Assembly (NCBI RefSeq): GCF_001043975.1
Contig: NZ_LABY01000101.1
Span: forward strand, 1-34,044
Direction: 5' to 3'
Origin: Methylobacterium variabile
GTDB taxonomy: Bacteria > Pseudomonadota > Alphaproteobacteria > Rhizobiales > Beijerinckiaceae
DNA: 34,044 bases
The notes under the pieces are model-generated. The model made no database searches, was not told where the DNA came from, and saw only the letters and a list, made by a program, of their open reading frames with translations. Below are positions 1 to 7,688 of this stretch, piece by piece (positions within the stretch are counted from its first letter, which is position 1; every line of letters begins with the position of its first letter). The position numbers and the translations under genes are program-made.

Positions 1-241
1 CCCCGGAGCGCGCCGCGAGTCCCGCGCAGCGCGACCGCGCAAAACCCCGCCCCGCCCCGTCCGCCGCCGAGACCGCCACGTGGACGTCGCGCAGGCCCGC
101 CCGCAGGAGCGCGAGCAGGTTCCACTCGAGGAGCGGGATGCCGGCCACCGGCACCAGGGGCTTGGGCAGCGCGCTGCCCGAGCGGCGCATCCGCTCGCCC
201 GCCCCCCCCGCCACGATGAGTGCCGCCGCGCTCGCCGGCAT
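1..241 (-). CDS. Sugar-1-phosphate nucleotidyltransferase, N-terminal part (cut by window edge)
   Basis: Only the first 80 codons are in the window; the rest lies beyond base 1. The protein begins MPASAAALIVAGGAGERMRR and continues with SGSALPKPLVPVAGIPLLEW. This is the GGxGxRL-x(n)-PKPL/VPV signature of NTP-transferases (RmlA/GlmU/ADP-glucose pyrophosphorylase type), which join a sugar 1-phosphate to an NTP. The ATG at 241 is chosen because GAGGAGG lies about 8 nt upstream. The gene diverges from the glycosyltransferase at 546. It would supply the activated sugar or cyclitol donor for that enzyme; the substrate cannot be read from this fragment. Family sure, specificity unknown. Confidence 0.8.
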   Translation of the reverse strand, partial: MPASAAALIVAGGAGERMRRSGSALPKPLVPVAGIPLLEWNLLALLRAGLRDVHVAVSAADGAGRGFARSRCAGLAARSG

Positions 242-545
242 GGTCCGCTCCTCCTCGTGCCCCCGATCGCCCCCGGCAGGGCTCGCGGGCGGCGACGCCG
301 GGTACCCGCCGAGGATAGGCCGGCCCTCGCGGCGGCGCCCGTCGTCCCTTCGGCGTCGGCCCGGTCCGCGACGGCGTCGCTCAAAGGGGAGGAGCGCCCG
401 CGACCGAGAGCGAGGGCGAGGTGCGCGAAGGGTGGAGGCCGGCTCAGCCGTTCGGCGGCGGCAGCACCGTTGGGAGCGGTTGCGGCCGGAGAAGGCCGGG
501 GGACAAGCTCGCGCCGGCCCGATCCGCCCGAACGGAGGAGCGCCC
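242..545. other. Divergent intergenic region
   Basis: About 300 bases separate two divergent genes and should hold both promoters. Apart from the two ribosome-binding sites (GAGGAGG near 250 on the minus strand, CGGAGGAG near 533-540 on the plus strand) I see no convincing -35/-10 pair, operator or RNA. The stretch is as GC-rich as the genes. Confidence 0.4.
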
Positions 546-1787
546 ATGCCGCGCCGGTTGAGAATCGCGACGATCGTCCCGTTCCTGCACATCGGCGGCG
601 ACGAGAACCGTCTGCTCGCCTACCTGGCGGCCCGGGATGCCGACCGGTTCGACCACCTGGTGATCTGCGGCTGCGGCGCCTCCCCGGAGATGGACGCGCT
701 GTGGGGGCCGATCCGGCACCGGTTCGCGGCCCTCGACGTGCCGCTGATCGACCTCGGCCTGCCCTACGGGTTCCAGAGCCCGCCGGACGCGTCGCCGGCG
801 GTCCGCCAGCTCGCCAAGATCCGGGGGTTCCGGCGCTTCGTGCAGCAGGCGGCGCGTCTCCTGCGCGAGCGCGCCATCGACGTGGTGGACGGCAGGGGCG
901 ACACGGGCACCGTGGTCGCGGCCCTGGCCGCCCGGCTCGCCGGCACGCGGGCCGTCGTGTCGACGAACTACTTTCCCCAGGTCAAGCATGCCGGCCCGCG
1001 CTCGCCGGCCTGGCACCTCTTCCGCGGGGTCTACGGCCTGGTCGACGCGGTCGTCTGCGATTCGCAGACCTGCCTCGACGCGATGCGCCGCTGGATGCTG
1101 TTCGCGCCCCCGGGCCGCTGCATCCCCAACGGGATCGCGCCGCCGCGGGCGACCCGGCCGGCGCAGGAGGTCGCGGCCGAGCTCGGCATCCCGGACGGCG
1201 CCAGGGTGATCGGCCAGATCGCCCGCATCCAGCCCTACAAGGGGCAGGAGCTGCTGCTCGCGGCCGCGGCGCGGGTCCTGGCCGAGGTCCCGGACGCCTT
1301 CGTCCTGCTGTGCGGCTACCCGTCCTACAACCAGGAGGGACTGGATCACCGGGACCGGCTCGTCCGGGCGATCGCGGCGGCCGGGCTGGGCAAGCGCGTC
1401 CGCCTCGCCCCGTATCCGGGCCCGATCGGCGACGTCTGGCCCCTCGTCGACATCCACGCTCACCCGACCCTGCTCGATTCCTCCCCGATCGCGCTCCTCG
1501 AGGGCATGTCCCTCGGCAAGCCGGCGGTGACGACCCGGGTCGGCGGCATCCACGAGCTGGTGCGCGACGGCGAGACCGGGATCGTGCTGCCGCCGGGCGA
1601 CGCGGGGCCACTCGCCGACGCGCTCCTGCGCCTCCTGCACCGGCCCGAAGAGGCCGTTCGCCTGGGGCGGAACGCCCGCGCGCGCCACCGGACCGGCTAC
1701 ACGCCGCAGGTCATGGCGCGCCGCATCGAGGACCTGTTCGAGGAGGTCCACGGGGCCCCGCGCGGCCGGGTCGCGCAGGCAGCTTGA
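546..1787 (+). CDS. GT4-family glycosyltransferase
   Basis: A 413-residue GT-B glycosyltransferase. The N-terminal Rossmann half opens with RIATIVPFLHIGGDENRLLA, where GGDE replaces the glycine-rich acceptor loop typical of GT4. The C-terminal donor half has IGQIARIQPYKGQELLL and the E-x7-E region SSPIALLEGMSLGKPAV, then GGIHELVRDGETGIVLPPGD, as in retaining GT4 enzymes using nucleotide sugars. An upstream in-frame extension is open from 138, but the ATG at 546 has GGAGGAG at the right distance and starts the fold exactly. No membrane segment, so cytosolic. Next to a nucleotidyltransferase and a cyclitol synthase, it plausibly transfers a sugar to, or from, a cyclitol. Family certain, substrates inferred. 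Confidence 0.88.
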   Translation: MPRRLRIATIVPFLHIGGDENRLLAYLAARDADRFDHLVICGCGASPEMDALWGPIRHRFAALDVPLIDLGLPYGFQSPPDASPAVRQLAKIRGFRRFVQQAARLLRERAIDVVDGRGDTGTVVAALAARLAGTRAVVSTNYFPQVKHAGPRSPAWHLFRGVYGLVDAVVCDSQTCLDAMRRWMLFAPPGRCIPNGIAPPRATRPAQEVAAELGIPDGARVIGQIARIQPYKGQELLLAAAARVLAEVPDAFVLLCGYPSYNQEGLDHRDRLVRAIAAAGLGKRVRLAPYPGPIGDVWPLVDIHAHPTLLDSSPIALLEGMSLGKPAVTTRVGGIHELVRDGETGIVLPPGDAGPLADALLRLLHRPEEAVRLGRNARARHRTGYTPQVMARRIEDLFEEVHGAPRGRVAQAA

Positions 1788-1831
1788 TACGCGTTCCGCG
1801 TGGTCGGTTCGAATCAAGACTGAGCACATCT

Positions 1832-2008
1832 CCTCTCTCCCGTGTGGGAGAGGGGCCAGAGGATCGAAGATCCCGCGTGAGGGTGACACGCTTCAGTGTT
1901 GAGTACTGAACGCCGTGCTGGCAGCGGGACGGTCGAATCTAACTCAGGACCGTCGCACCCTCGCGCGATCTTCGATCGCCACTACCCCTCTCCCACACGG
2001 GAGAGGGG
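1832..2008. repeat. REPIN-like inverted pair of palindromic repeats
   Basis: Two copies of a roughly 50-base element face each other. Left arm 1832-1887 and right arm about 1955-2008 share a CTCTCCC-GTGT-GGGAGAG hairpin (right copy CCCCTCTCCC-ACAC-GGGAGAGGGG, 1985-2008) followed by a GATCGAAGATC core and GAGGGTG. The spacer holds two smaller hairpins: TTCAGT/ACTGAA (1892-1910) and GACGGTC/GACCGTC (1928-1954). The pair sits between convergent genes, where such repeats often also act as bidirectional terminators. Doublets of this layout in bacteria are usually REPINs moved by a RAYT transposase; none is in the window. Confidence 0.7.
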
Positions 2009-2147
2009 ATCCCGCGGTTTATTGTTTTCGGAACAGATCAGGCAGGGTTCGTACGACACGATCTCCGAAGAAGCGGAGGCCGGTCCGTCGCGGACAACGC
2101 GGCGGAATCAGGCGCCGGCGCATGGCCGGCGCGACATCGGCGCGTCC

Positions 2148-3362
2148 TCAGGCGCTCGCAGCCGCAGCCTCCGCGTCCCGGCGCGCCCAGATCAGGCGCG
2201 CGCATTCCTCGACCTTCGGCGCCGGGATCAGCGGGTCGGCCTCCAGCGCCCGGCGGATCGCCGGCAGGCTCGGGTGCTCCACCGCGTCGAGCAGGTCGCG
2301 CTCGTGGCGGCGGAAGGCGGCGAGCCAGGCCGCGGCCGGGGCCGGCGCCGCGGCCGGCCGCAGCGGGCCGGGCCCCGCCGCGCTCAAGCCGACCCGCCCC
2401 TCCTCGACGATTCCCGAGGGCGCGAGGACGTTGACCTCGCAGTCCAGCGGGCGCGGCGAGCGGAGCGCCTCGATCGCCGGAACGACGGCCCGCGGGTACC
2501 ACGCCATGTCGCGCACGCCCAGGCTCGGCGGCGACCGGCCGGGGTCGGCGCGCAGCTCCTCCAGGAGGCGCGCGCGGAGCGAGCCCAGGAACGCGGCGCG
2601 TCCCGGCTCGGGGGCGGGCGCGGGCGTTCGGGCGAGGCGGAAGTACTTGGTGGGGATGGCCTTCAGGGCGGCGATCTCGTCCGCCCGGATCCCGTTCAGG
2701 GTGCGGTCGCCGAGCCGGCGGACGAGGTCGGGGATGCGGTCGACGCCGTCCCATTCCAGCCGCACGAGGAAGCCGCGGTGGTTCAGGCCCGCATAGGCCC
2801 AGCGGGCCCGCGCCGGGTCCTCGCCCAGCACGGCGGCGGCCGCCTCCAGGGTCACGCGGGGCAACTCGCACAGGCCGAGGCAGCCCGACACGCCGGCCCG
2901 GACCATGCGCGCGGTCGTCAGGCTGAGCGGGTTCGTCAGGTTGAGCACCACCGCGCCGGGGCATTCCTCGACCAGCATCCGGCAGGTCTCGGCCAGGGGC
3001 GCGCGCAGGCGCAGGGCGGCCTGGAGCGCCCCGGGGCCCAGGGTCTCGTCCGCCACGAGGCCGCAGGCGAGCGCCAGTTCCTCGTCCCGCTGCCGGCCGG
3101 CGGTGCCGCCGTAGCGGATCTGATGGAGGACGAGGCTGGCCCCGCGCAGGGCCGCCCGGGGCTCCGTCGTCCAGGTGGTGGACCAGCCGAGCGGCGCGAG
3201 CCTGCCGCGCACGTAGCGGCCGACCGTCTCGAGCGCGCGCGCGTCCCGTCCGGCCAGAACGAGGGGGCCGGGCGCCACGGCCCGGCCCCGGGCCGCGATG
3301 GCGTCGGCGAGGGCCACCGTGTAGGGCGTGCCGCCGCCGAGCACGGCGAGGTGACCGGTCAC
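2148..3362 (-). CDS. Glycoside hydrolase family 4-like NAD-dependent protein
   Basis: About 404 residues. The N-terminal Rossmann fold starts GHLAVLGGGTPYT. Then come HQIRYGG (about 80-86) with RDE (92-94), NLTNP (141-145), C165 in GLCELPR and H195 in GLNHRGF. In GH4, this Cys and His bind the catalytic metal, so the active site looks intact. GH4 enzymes oxidise C3 of a sugar with NAD+, eliminate the aglycone and re-reduce; 6-phospho-glucosidases and galacturonidases belong here. The GTG at 3362 overlaps the upstream kinase stop as GTGA, the usual coupled junction; an ATG at 3377 is also possible. It is last in the cupin-cyclase-kinase operon, so its substrate may be a phosphorylated cyclitol or pseudosugar (inference). 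Confidence 0.8.
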   Translation of the reverse strand: MTGHLAVLGGGTPYTVALADAIAARGRAVAPGPLVLAGRDARALETVGRYVRGRLAPLGWSTTWTTEPRAALRGASLVLHQIRYGGTAGRQRDEELALACGLVADETLGPGALQAALRLRAPLAETCRMLVEECPGAVVLNLTNPLSLTTARMVRAGVSGCLGLCELPRVTLEAAAAVLGEDPARARWAYAGLNHRGFLVRLEWDGVDRIPDLVRRLGDRTLNGIRADEIAALKAIPTKYFRLARTPAPAPEPGRAAFLGSLRARLLEELRADPGRSPPSLGVRDMAWYPRAVVPAIEALRSPRPLDCEVNVLAPSGIVEEGRVGLSAAGPGPLRPAAAPAPAAAWLAAFRRHERDLLDAVEHPSLPAIRRALEADPLIPAPKVEECARLIWARRDAEAAAASA

Positions 3363-4363
3363 GCCGGCCCGCCCCATTCGCGCGCGGCGAGGCGGCCGGC
3401 CCCGAACAGCCCGGCATCGTCGCCCCGCTCGCCGAGCTCCAGCATCAGCCCCCAGTTCTGGCCGAGGTCCCATGCGCTCGCCGCGGCGGCCCGCGCGACC
3501 GGTGCGAGGTAGGCGGGGCCGAGACCCTGCGCGAACCCGCCCATGATCACGAAGCGCTCGACGCCCACGGCGGCGTGGATGCCGGCGAGCACCTGCCCGA
3601 GCGGCGCAGCGAGCACGCCGACCAGCGTCGTGGCCCAGGGGTCGCCGGCTCGGAAGGCCCGGGCGAGGAGGGGCGCATCGACGCGCGAGGCCCGGCCCCC
3701 GACCGCGGCCGCCAGGGACGAGCGGGCGAAGCCGCCCGGATCGCGGCGGGCCAGGCGCGCGGCCTGGTCCGGAACGGCCCGCCCGCAGGCCAGGGCGCCG
3801 AGATGGCCCCGCCCGCCGCACTCGCAGGGCGGCGCGTCCGCGGAGAAATCGACCCGCAGGTGGCCGATCTCGCCGCCGCGTCCGGCCGGGCCGACGACGG
3901 GCCGTCCGTCGAGAAAGACCTTGTGGCCGATCCCGGAGCTGACCGTCACGATGCAGGCGTCGTCGTGGGCGTGCCGGAGGAAGCCGTACCCCGCCGCGCT
4001 CAGGTCGTTGACCACGCGGATGCCCGCCCCCGGCCAGAGCGCCCTCACCCGCGCCGCCACCGGCTCCGGGTCCCGCTCCGCGCCCCAGACGGTCGGTGCG
4101 CGCAGGGCGACCCCGTTCGCGTCCACCGGCCCGGGAAAGCCGATGACGACGCGGGCCGGCGTCTCGGCCCCGAGCCGCGCGGCGAGCCGCGCCATCAGCC
4201 CGTAGAGGCGGGCGCGCAGCCTCGCGCCGGTCTCGCCGGGGCAATTGGAGACGGAGGGCGTCGGCGCCCGCTCCGTCCGCATCAGGCGGGCCGCGCCGAG
4301 ATCGAACAGCCCGGCCCGCGTCGTGGTGCCGCCGACGTCGAACACCAGGACCTGCGCGCCCAC
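3359..4363 (-). CDS. ROK-family sugar/cyclitol kinase
   Basis: A 334-residue ROK kinase. The phosphate-binding loop DVGGTTTRAG is at 9-18, the catalytic Asp is in VVND (120), and the ROK signature GGEIGH is at 163-168. A zinc motif C180-x-C182-G follows, but the usual third Cys is His187 (GGRGHLGAL), an oddity. ROK kinases phosphorylate hexoses, N-acetylhexosamines or, in validamycin and acarbose pathways, C7-cyclitols (ValC, AcbM). It starts at a GTG only 4 bases after the cyclase stop and its own stop overlaps the GH4 gene, so the three are almost certainly co-translated. That context favours a cyclitol or a closely linked sugar as substrate; plain glucokinase remains possible. Confidence 0.85.
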   Translation of the reverse strand: MGAQVLVFDVGGTTTRAGLFDLGAARLMRTERAPTPSVSNCPGETGARLRARLYGLMARLAARLGAETPARVVIGFPGPVDANGVALRAPTVWGAERDPEPVAARVRALWPGAGIRVVNDLSAAGYGFLRHAHDDACIVTVSSGIGHKVFLDGRPVVGPAGRGGEIGHLRVDFSADAPPCECGGRGHLGALACGRAVPDQAARLARRDPGGFARSSLAAAVGGRASRVDAPLLARAFRAGDPWATTLVGVLAAPLGQVLAGIHAAVGVERFVIMGGFAQGLGPAYLAPVARAAAASAWDLGQNWGLMLELGERGDDAGLFGAGRLAAREWGGPA

Positions 4364-4367
4364 GGCG

Positions 4368-5591
4368 TCAGGTTCCCGCCAGGCGAAGGCCGCCCGCCTC
4401 CGCCCGCCGGCCGGGACGGGCGAGGGGCAAGGGGCCCTGCCGCATGGGCGCAGGGGCCTCGGCCACGGCCCGGAGCGCCCGGGCGAGCACGTCGGCCCCG
4501 ATCGCGTCGGCGGCTTCGAGGAAGCGGGCCGGACCGGAATCGGCCGGCAGGACCAGGTTGGGCCGCCCGCCCCGGTGGAGGGCCGCCTGCTCCAGGGCGC
4601 GCCGGCAGAGATCGACGGTGAGCAGCGGCGAGGCGACCGGCAGGCCGAGCCGCCGCAGCAGGGCGAGGATCCTGTCCCGGGACGCCGGCGCGACCAGGCC
4701 GAGCTCGGCCGAGAGCGCCATCGTCAGCGCCATGTCGACCGACACGGCCTCGCCGTGCGACAGACGGTGGCGGGAGGCGGCTTCGAGGATCGGGCTGAAG
4801 GTATGCCCGAAATCCACCAGGCGCTCGTAGCTCTGGTCCTCGTAGGGGTTCTGCGCGAGCTGCTCCAGCATGAGCCCGGCGGCCCGCCACACGATCGCGC
4901 GGCCCGGCTCCCGGGGCGTGCGGAAGCCGGTCCGGATCAGCGCCTCGGCGTGGCGCTCCACCACGTCCAGGAGGTCGGCGTCGCAGACGATGGCGATCTT
5001 GACGATCTCGGAAAATCCCTCGCGCAGGTGCCGGGCCGGGAGGGTGCGCAGGAAGTCCGGGGCAACCAGCACGTGGGCCGGGGCGTGGAAGCAGCCGAGA
5101 TAGCTCTTGTGCCCGTCGAAGTTGACCGCGCCCTTGTAGCCGAGGCCCGCATCGACCTGGCCCACGAGCGTCGTCGGCACGCGGACGTTCCGGATCCCGC
5201 GCCGCAGCCAGGCGGCGGCGACCGTGGTGACGTCGCCGGAGACCCCGCCCCCGACCGACACGAGGGCGCCGCTGCGGCTGAGCCCGAGCTCGCGCGCCCG
5301 GCGGCAGACGTGCTCGACCTGCTCCAGGGTCTTGCTGGCCTCCGTGCAGTCGAGCACGAGGATCCGCCGGCTGCAGGGCGGAAGGCCGGACAGGGCGTCT
5401 CCGTAGAGGGCGTGGACGGTGGGCGTCGTGACGATCAGGTGATCCCCGTCGGCGAGCCAGGGCCGGAGCGACCGGAGCGCGGCCGCGGGCTCCCGATCCT
5501 GGAACACGACCTCGTACGCGGTCCGGCGGGTCGCCGCGGCGACGTGCGAGCGAGGTGCCTCCGGCTCATGATCGCGCAGGCTGATGGTCAT
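4368..5591 (-). CDS. Sedoheptulose-7-phosphate cyclase (2-epi-5-epi-valiolone synthase-like)
   Basis: A 407-residue member of the dehydroquinate-synthase superfamily. NAD loop GGGVSGD (114-120), VRVPTTLVGQVDAGLGYKGA, zinc ligands E195 (GFSEIVK), H263 and H279 (HGEAVS). AroB would read NLGHTFGHAIE; here it is DFGHTFSPILE, so the AroB active-site Asn is Asp260 and its second His is Pro267. The KG-AVNF-GHKSYLG stretch (153-166) also follows the sedoheptulose 7-phosphate cyclases (EEVS and desmethyl-4-deoxygadusol synthase) rather than AroB. These enzymes make C7-cyclitols such as 2-epi-5-epi-valiolone. The ATG at 5591 has GGAGG 10 nt upstream. The superfamily branch is strongly supported; the exact product is not decided by sequence alone. 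Confidence 0.85.
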   Translation of the reverse strand: MTISLRDHEPEAPRSHVAAATRRTAYEVVFQDREPAAALRSLRPWLADGDHLIVTTPTVHALYGDALSGLPPCSRRILVLDCTEASKTLEQVEHVCRRARELGLSRSGALVSVGGGVSGDVTTVAAAWLRRGIRNVRVPTTLVGQVDAGLGYKGAVNFDGHKSYLGCFHAPAHVLVAPDFLRTLPARHLREGFSEIVKIAIVCDADLLDVVERHAEALIRTGFRTPREPGRAIVWRAAGLMLEQLAQNPYEDQSYERLVDFGHTFSPILEAASRHRLSHGEAVSVDMALTMALSAELGLVAPASRDRILALLRRLGLPVASPLLTVDLCRRALEQAALHRGGRPNLVLPADSGPARFLEAADAIGADVLARALRAVAEAPAPMRQGPLPLARPGRRAEAGGLRLAGT

Positions 5592-5710
5592 CGTCGGGGT
5601 GTCCTCCGGGAGGGAAGGGCCGGCTGCGGCCAGGCCCCGCGAGAGGCCCGGTGCATGTCCGGCAGAGGGACAGGGAGACGGGACCCCGCCGCGACGAGGC
5701 CGGCGGAGGA

Positions 5711-6100
5711 TCACGGCACGGTCCGGCCAGCCCTCCCGCGTGGAACCTCGATCACGACGAGGCGGACCTCCTCGTCGCCGGTGTTCCAGAGGCCGTGCGT
5801 CCCTCCGGGGCGGTTGACGACGACGTCCCCGGGCGACACCGCGATGGTGCGGCCGTCGACCCGCATCGTCGCATTGCCCGAGACGACGACGTAGATCTCC
5901 TCGTTGTCGTCGGCATGGGTGTGAACCCCGATGTCGCTGCCGGACGGGACGACGGTCAGGTCGATGAAGTTGAGGCTGTCGGTCCGCCCGACGACGCGGC
6001 GCGTGAGGATGGGCCGCGCTCCCCCGTGAGCCGTGACTTCCTCGAGCGAGGCCGCGGCGAAGGAGTGATGACGGTCCTCAGCGACGCCGGTTCGTCCCAT
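5711..6100 (-). CDS. Small cupin-2 domain protein
   Basis: A 129-residue single-domain cupin. Motif 1 is GVHTHADDNEEIYVVVSG (two His and a Glu as metal ligands) and motif 2 is GDVVVNRPGGTHGLWN (third His), both complete, so a metal site is expected. ATG at 6100 has GGGGGAG about 9 nt upstream; the longer open frame from 6190 has no good site. It is first in the leftward operon, 119 bases before the cyclase. Small cupins act as isomerases, epimerases, dioxygenases or sugar-binding proteins. An isomerase or epimerase acting on the cyclitol product would fit, but nothing in the sequence proves it. Confidence 0.8.
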   Translation of the reverse strand: MGRTGVAEDRHHSFAAASLEEVTAHGGARPILTRRVVGRTDSLNFIDLTVVPSGSDIGVHTHADDNEEIYVVVSGNATMRVDGRTIAVSPGDVVVNRPGGTHGLWNTGDEEVRLVVIEVPRGRAGRTVP

Positions 6101-6491
6101 CGATCCCGTCTCCCCCGCACGCGAGTTCTGCTCGACTTGCCGACTTGCAGTTTGCCCCGGCCGTCTCTGGCCAGGCTCGGGAGCATGCATCCGGGCAGAA
6201 CAGCGAAACAGTGATTCAATCGAGAGCCCCGCTACTCCTTTCGCATGCGGAAGGATTGCCAGGAAGCGAACGGAATTACGGCGTGCAAATTACAATAAAG
6301 GTGCGTCCGGATTGGTCAGGCCGGCGGCGACGCGGGCCCCGCCCCGGCGGGCGCGCGGCCCCTGCCGAGGCGGGGTGACGCCCTCGGGGCCGGCGGGCGG
6401 AGCATTTGTCCGACACTGCGCGGCGGCCGGCCGGACCTCCCGATCCGCCCCGCGCTGGCGTATGCTCCGCGACCAGCAGGAGTGATTGCTC
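6101..6491. promoter_or_regulatory. Divergent intergenic region with AT-rich core
   Basis: This stretch separates the leftward cupin-cyclase operon from the rightward small gene at 6492. Bases about 6230-6305 are clearly richer in A and T than anything nearby (GGAATTAC, CAAATTACAATAAAGG), as expected for the operon promoter on the minus strand. I could not pick out a convincing -35/-10 pair. The ribosome-binding site of the next gene (CAGGAG, near 6476-6482) is the only other feature seen. Confidence 0.35.
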
Positions 6492-6731
6492 ATGTCGAAT
6501 CGTCGCGAATTGTATCAGAGTCCGGGCGGCGACTGCTGGTATCTGGGCCGTGAGCCGAGCAACGGCAGGGCCTTCATCATCCATCAGCCCAACGGTCCAT
6601 CCGGCGGCCGTCTCAGCCACATCGACCTGGGGGATTTCCTGCGCGACGGGGCCGGCAAGCCCGAGCAGCAGGCCCTGCTTCGCCTGATCGGCACGCTCGT
6701 CGAGGTTCCTCCCTACGCCGACCGGCCCTGA
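6492..6731 (+). CDS. Small conserved protein of unknown function
   Basis: 79 residues, starting MSNRRELYQSPGGDCWYLGR, with a central FIIHQPNGPSGGRLSHIDLG and a C-terminal helix QQALLRLIGTL. The pattern (SPGGD-W-LGREP-GR-FI-H-PN-PSGG--S-IDLGDFL) is one I associate with short proteins of unknown function common in Methylobacterium and Bradyrhizobium. No signal peptide or membrane segment; likely cytosolic. ATG at 6492 follows AGGAG with normal spacing; the TTG two codons earlier is less likely. Monocistronic, as the next gene is convergent. No function proposed. Confidence 0.75.
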   Translation: MSNRRELYQSPGGDCWYLGREPSNGRAFIIHQPNGPSGGRLSHIDLGDFLRDGAGKPEQQALLRLIGTLVEVPPYADRP

Positions 6732-6741
6732 ACCGGCAGCG

Positions 6742-6759
6742 GCGGGGTCCTGACCCCGC
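6742..6759. terminator. Hairpin between convergent genes
   Basis: Perfect 8-base inverted repeat GCGGGGTC-CT-GACCCCGC just after the stop of the small gene at 6731. The two-base gap means the top pairs must open into a loop. No T-run follows on either strand, so it is at best a weak or Rho-assisted terminator. Confidence 0.35.
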
Positions 6760-6872
6760 TGTGCGCCGGACGACACCCGATCGTTCGCTACAGGCGATCC
6801 CGGGAGATCGCCCATGCGCCACGGACGATCGCCGAGGCCGGCTCCGCGCCAGAGTCCCTCCCGGGACCGGCG

Positions 6873-7292
6873 TCAGATCTGTCCCCATAGCTGGATGAGG
6901 CGCTCCTGGGCTGCCCGGCCGAGGAGGCACGAGCGTTCGTAGGCGCGCTCGTCACGCGCCGCCCGGGCCCGCCCCATTCGCTCGACGACCCAGGCGAGGC
7001 GACGCTCCTCCCGCTCAATCTTCGGAACGGCTCGGCGAACCCGCTCGCAGGCCATGTCCCACCGTCGATCGCGCGCCCGCGAGGGGTCGCTGGCCGGATC
7101 CGCCGCCCGGTCGCGGCGCAGATCGTCCCAGGCCGCAGTCAGGCGCAGGAGCCTGGCGTGGTCCCTGTCCTCCAGCGCCTTCTCGATGCGCCAGCCGAGG
7201 AGGCGGAGCCGGAGACCGACGACCGCGGTCCGCAGCGCGGTCGCGCCCCGCGATCGCGGGCTCTTGTAGCGAGATGGAAGGTCGGTGGGCAT
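6873..7292 (-). CDS. Hypothetical helical protein
   Basis: 139 residues, very rich in Arg, Ala and Leu: TALRTAVVGLRLRLLGWRIE, then heptad-like stretches through RRAVPKIEREERRLAWVVER and ARAARDERAYERSCLLGRAA, ending LIQLWGQI. Predicted almost all helix, probably coiled coil, and strongly basic. No signal peptide or membrane span. The ATG at 7292 is supported by GGAGGG about 6 nt upstream; the open frame continues upstream but without a comparable site. I do not recognise a family. It is alone, convergent with the 79-residue gene and divergent from the repC region. Confidence 0.65.
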   Translation of the reverse strand: MPTDLPSRYKSPRSRGATALRTAVVGLRLRLLGWRIEKALEDRDHARLLRLTAAWDDLRRDRAADPASDPSRARDRRWDMACERVRRAVPKIEREERRLAWVVERMGRARAARDERAYERSCLLGRAAQERLIQLWGQI

Positions 7293-7651
7293 CGCGCCCT
7301 CCGGGTTGGCCGCGGCGCGCCGCCGCGACGAAGAGGCGAATATAGGGCGCGCAGCGTGCCCGACAGCAGGGACGCCGGGAAATCGGCGGAAGGATGCGTC
7401 GCAACGGCGCCGGCGAAGTCCCGGGGAAGGATGGCGGGAGAGAGCAGGACAGTGATTCGGGCCCGGCCGCGATGATTCGCCGGGCCTCACCCGGGAACTT
7501 TTCCAGATGGCCTGCATGGGCAGCGAGTCGAGGCCAGATCTCGGCGCCGACCCCGCAAGCACGGGTCGCGGGGTCGATTCAGCTGTGAATCGAAAATTAA
7601 GAATCGCTGCGGGGTCGCGGCGCCGGATTGCCGGACGCCGCCGACTCGTGA
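7293..7651. other. Intergenic region upstream of the repC locus
   Basis: About 360 bases without a convincing gene. Near 7571-7620 it is AT-richer and holds GATTCA-GCTG-TGAATC (7576-7591), a third GAATC copy at about 7601-7605, and two GCGGGGTCG motifs flanking them. These may be binding sites for the replication locus, but too few copies exist to call iterons. A further half-site CGACTCGT (7642-7649) belongs to the operator that follows. Confidence 0.35.
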
Positions 7652-7677
7652 CACGACTCGTAACGTTACGAGTCGTG
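7652..7677. promoter_or_regulatory. Perfect 26-bp palindrome, probable operator
   Basis: The left half CACGACTCGTAAC is followed directly by its exact reverse complement, centred between 7664 and 7665. A third CGACTCGT half-site lies 12 bases to the left (7642-7649), about one helical turn away. The palindrome ends 11 bases before the ATG of the small gene at 7689, where an autorepressor would bind. Repeated half-sites one turn apart are typical of ribbon-helix-helix dimers binding cooperatively. The binder is inferred to be the product of the next gene. Confidence 0.65.
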
Positions 7678-7688
7678 GAGCCGTATCG

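Noticed and set aside
4368..5591. Calling this gene aroB (3-dehydroquinate synthase)
   Set aside because: The fold is the same, but the active-site Asn and second His of AroB are replaced by Asp260 and Pro267 and the substrate loop follows sedoheptulose-7-phosphate cyclases; the neighbours are not shikimate genes.
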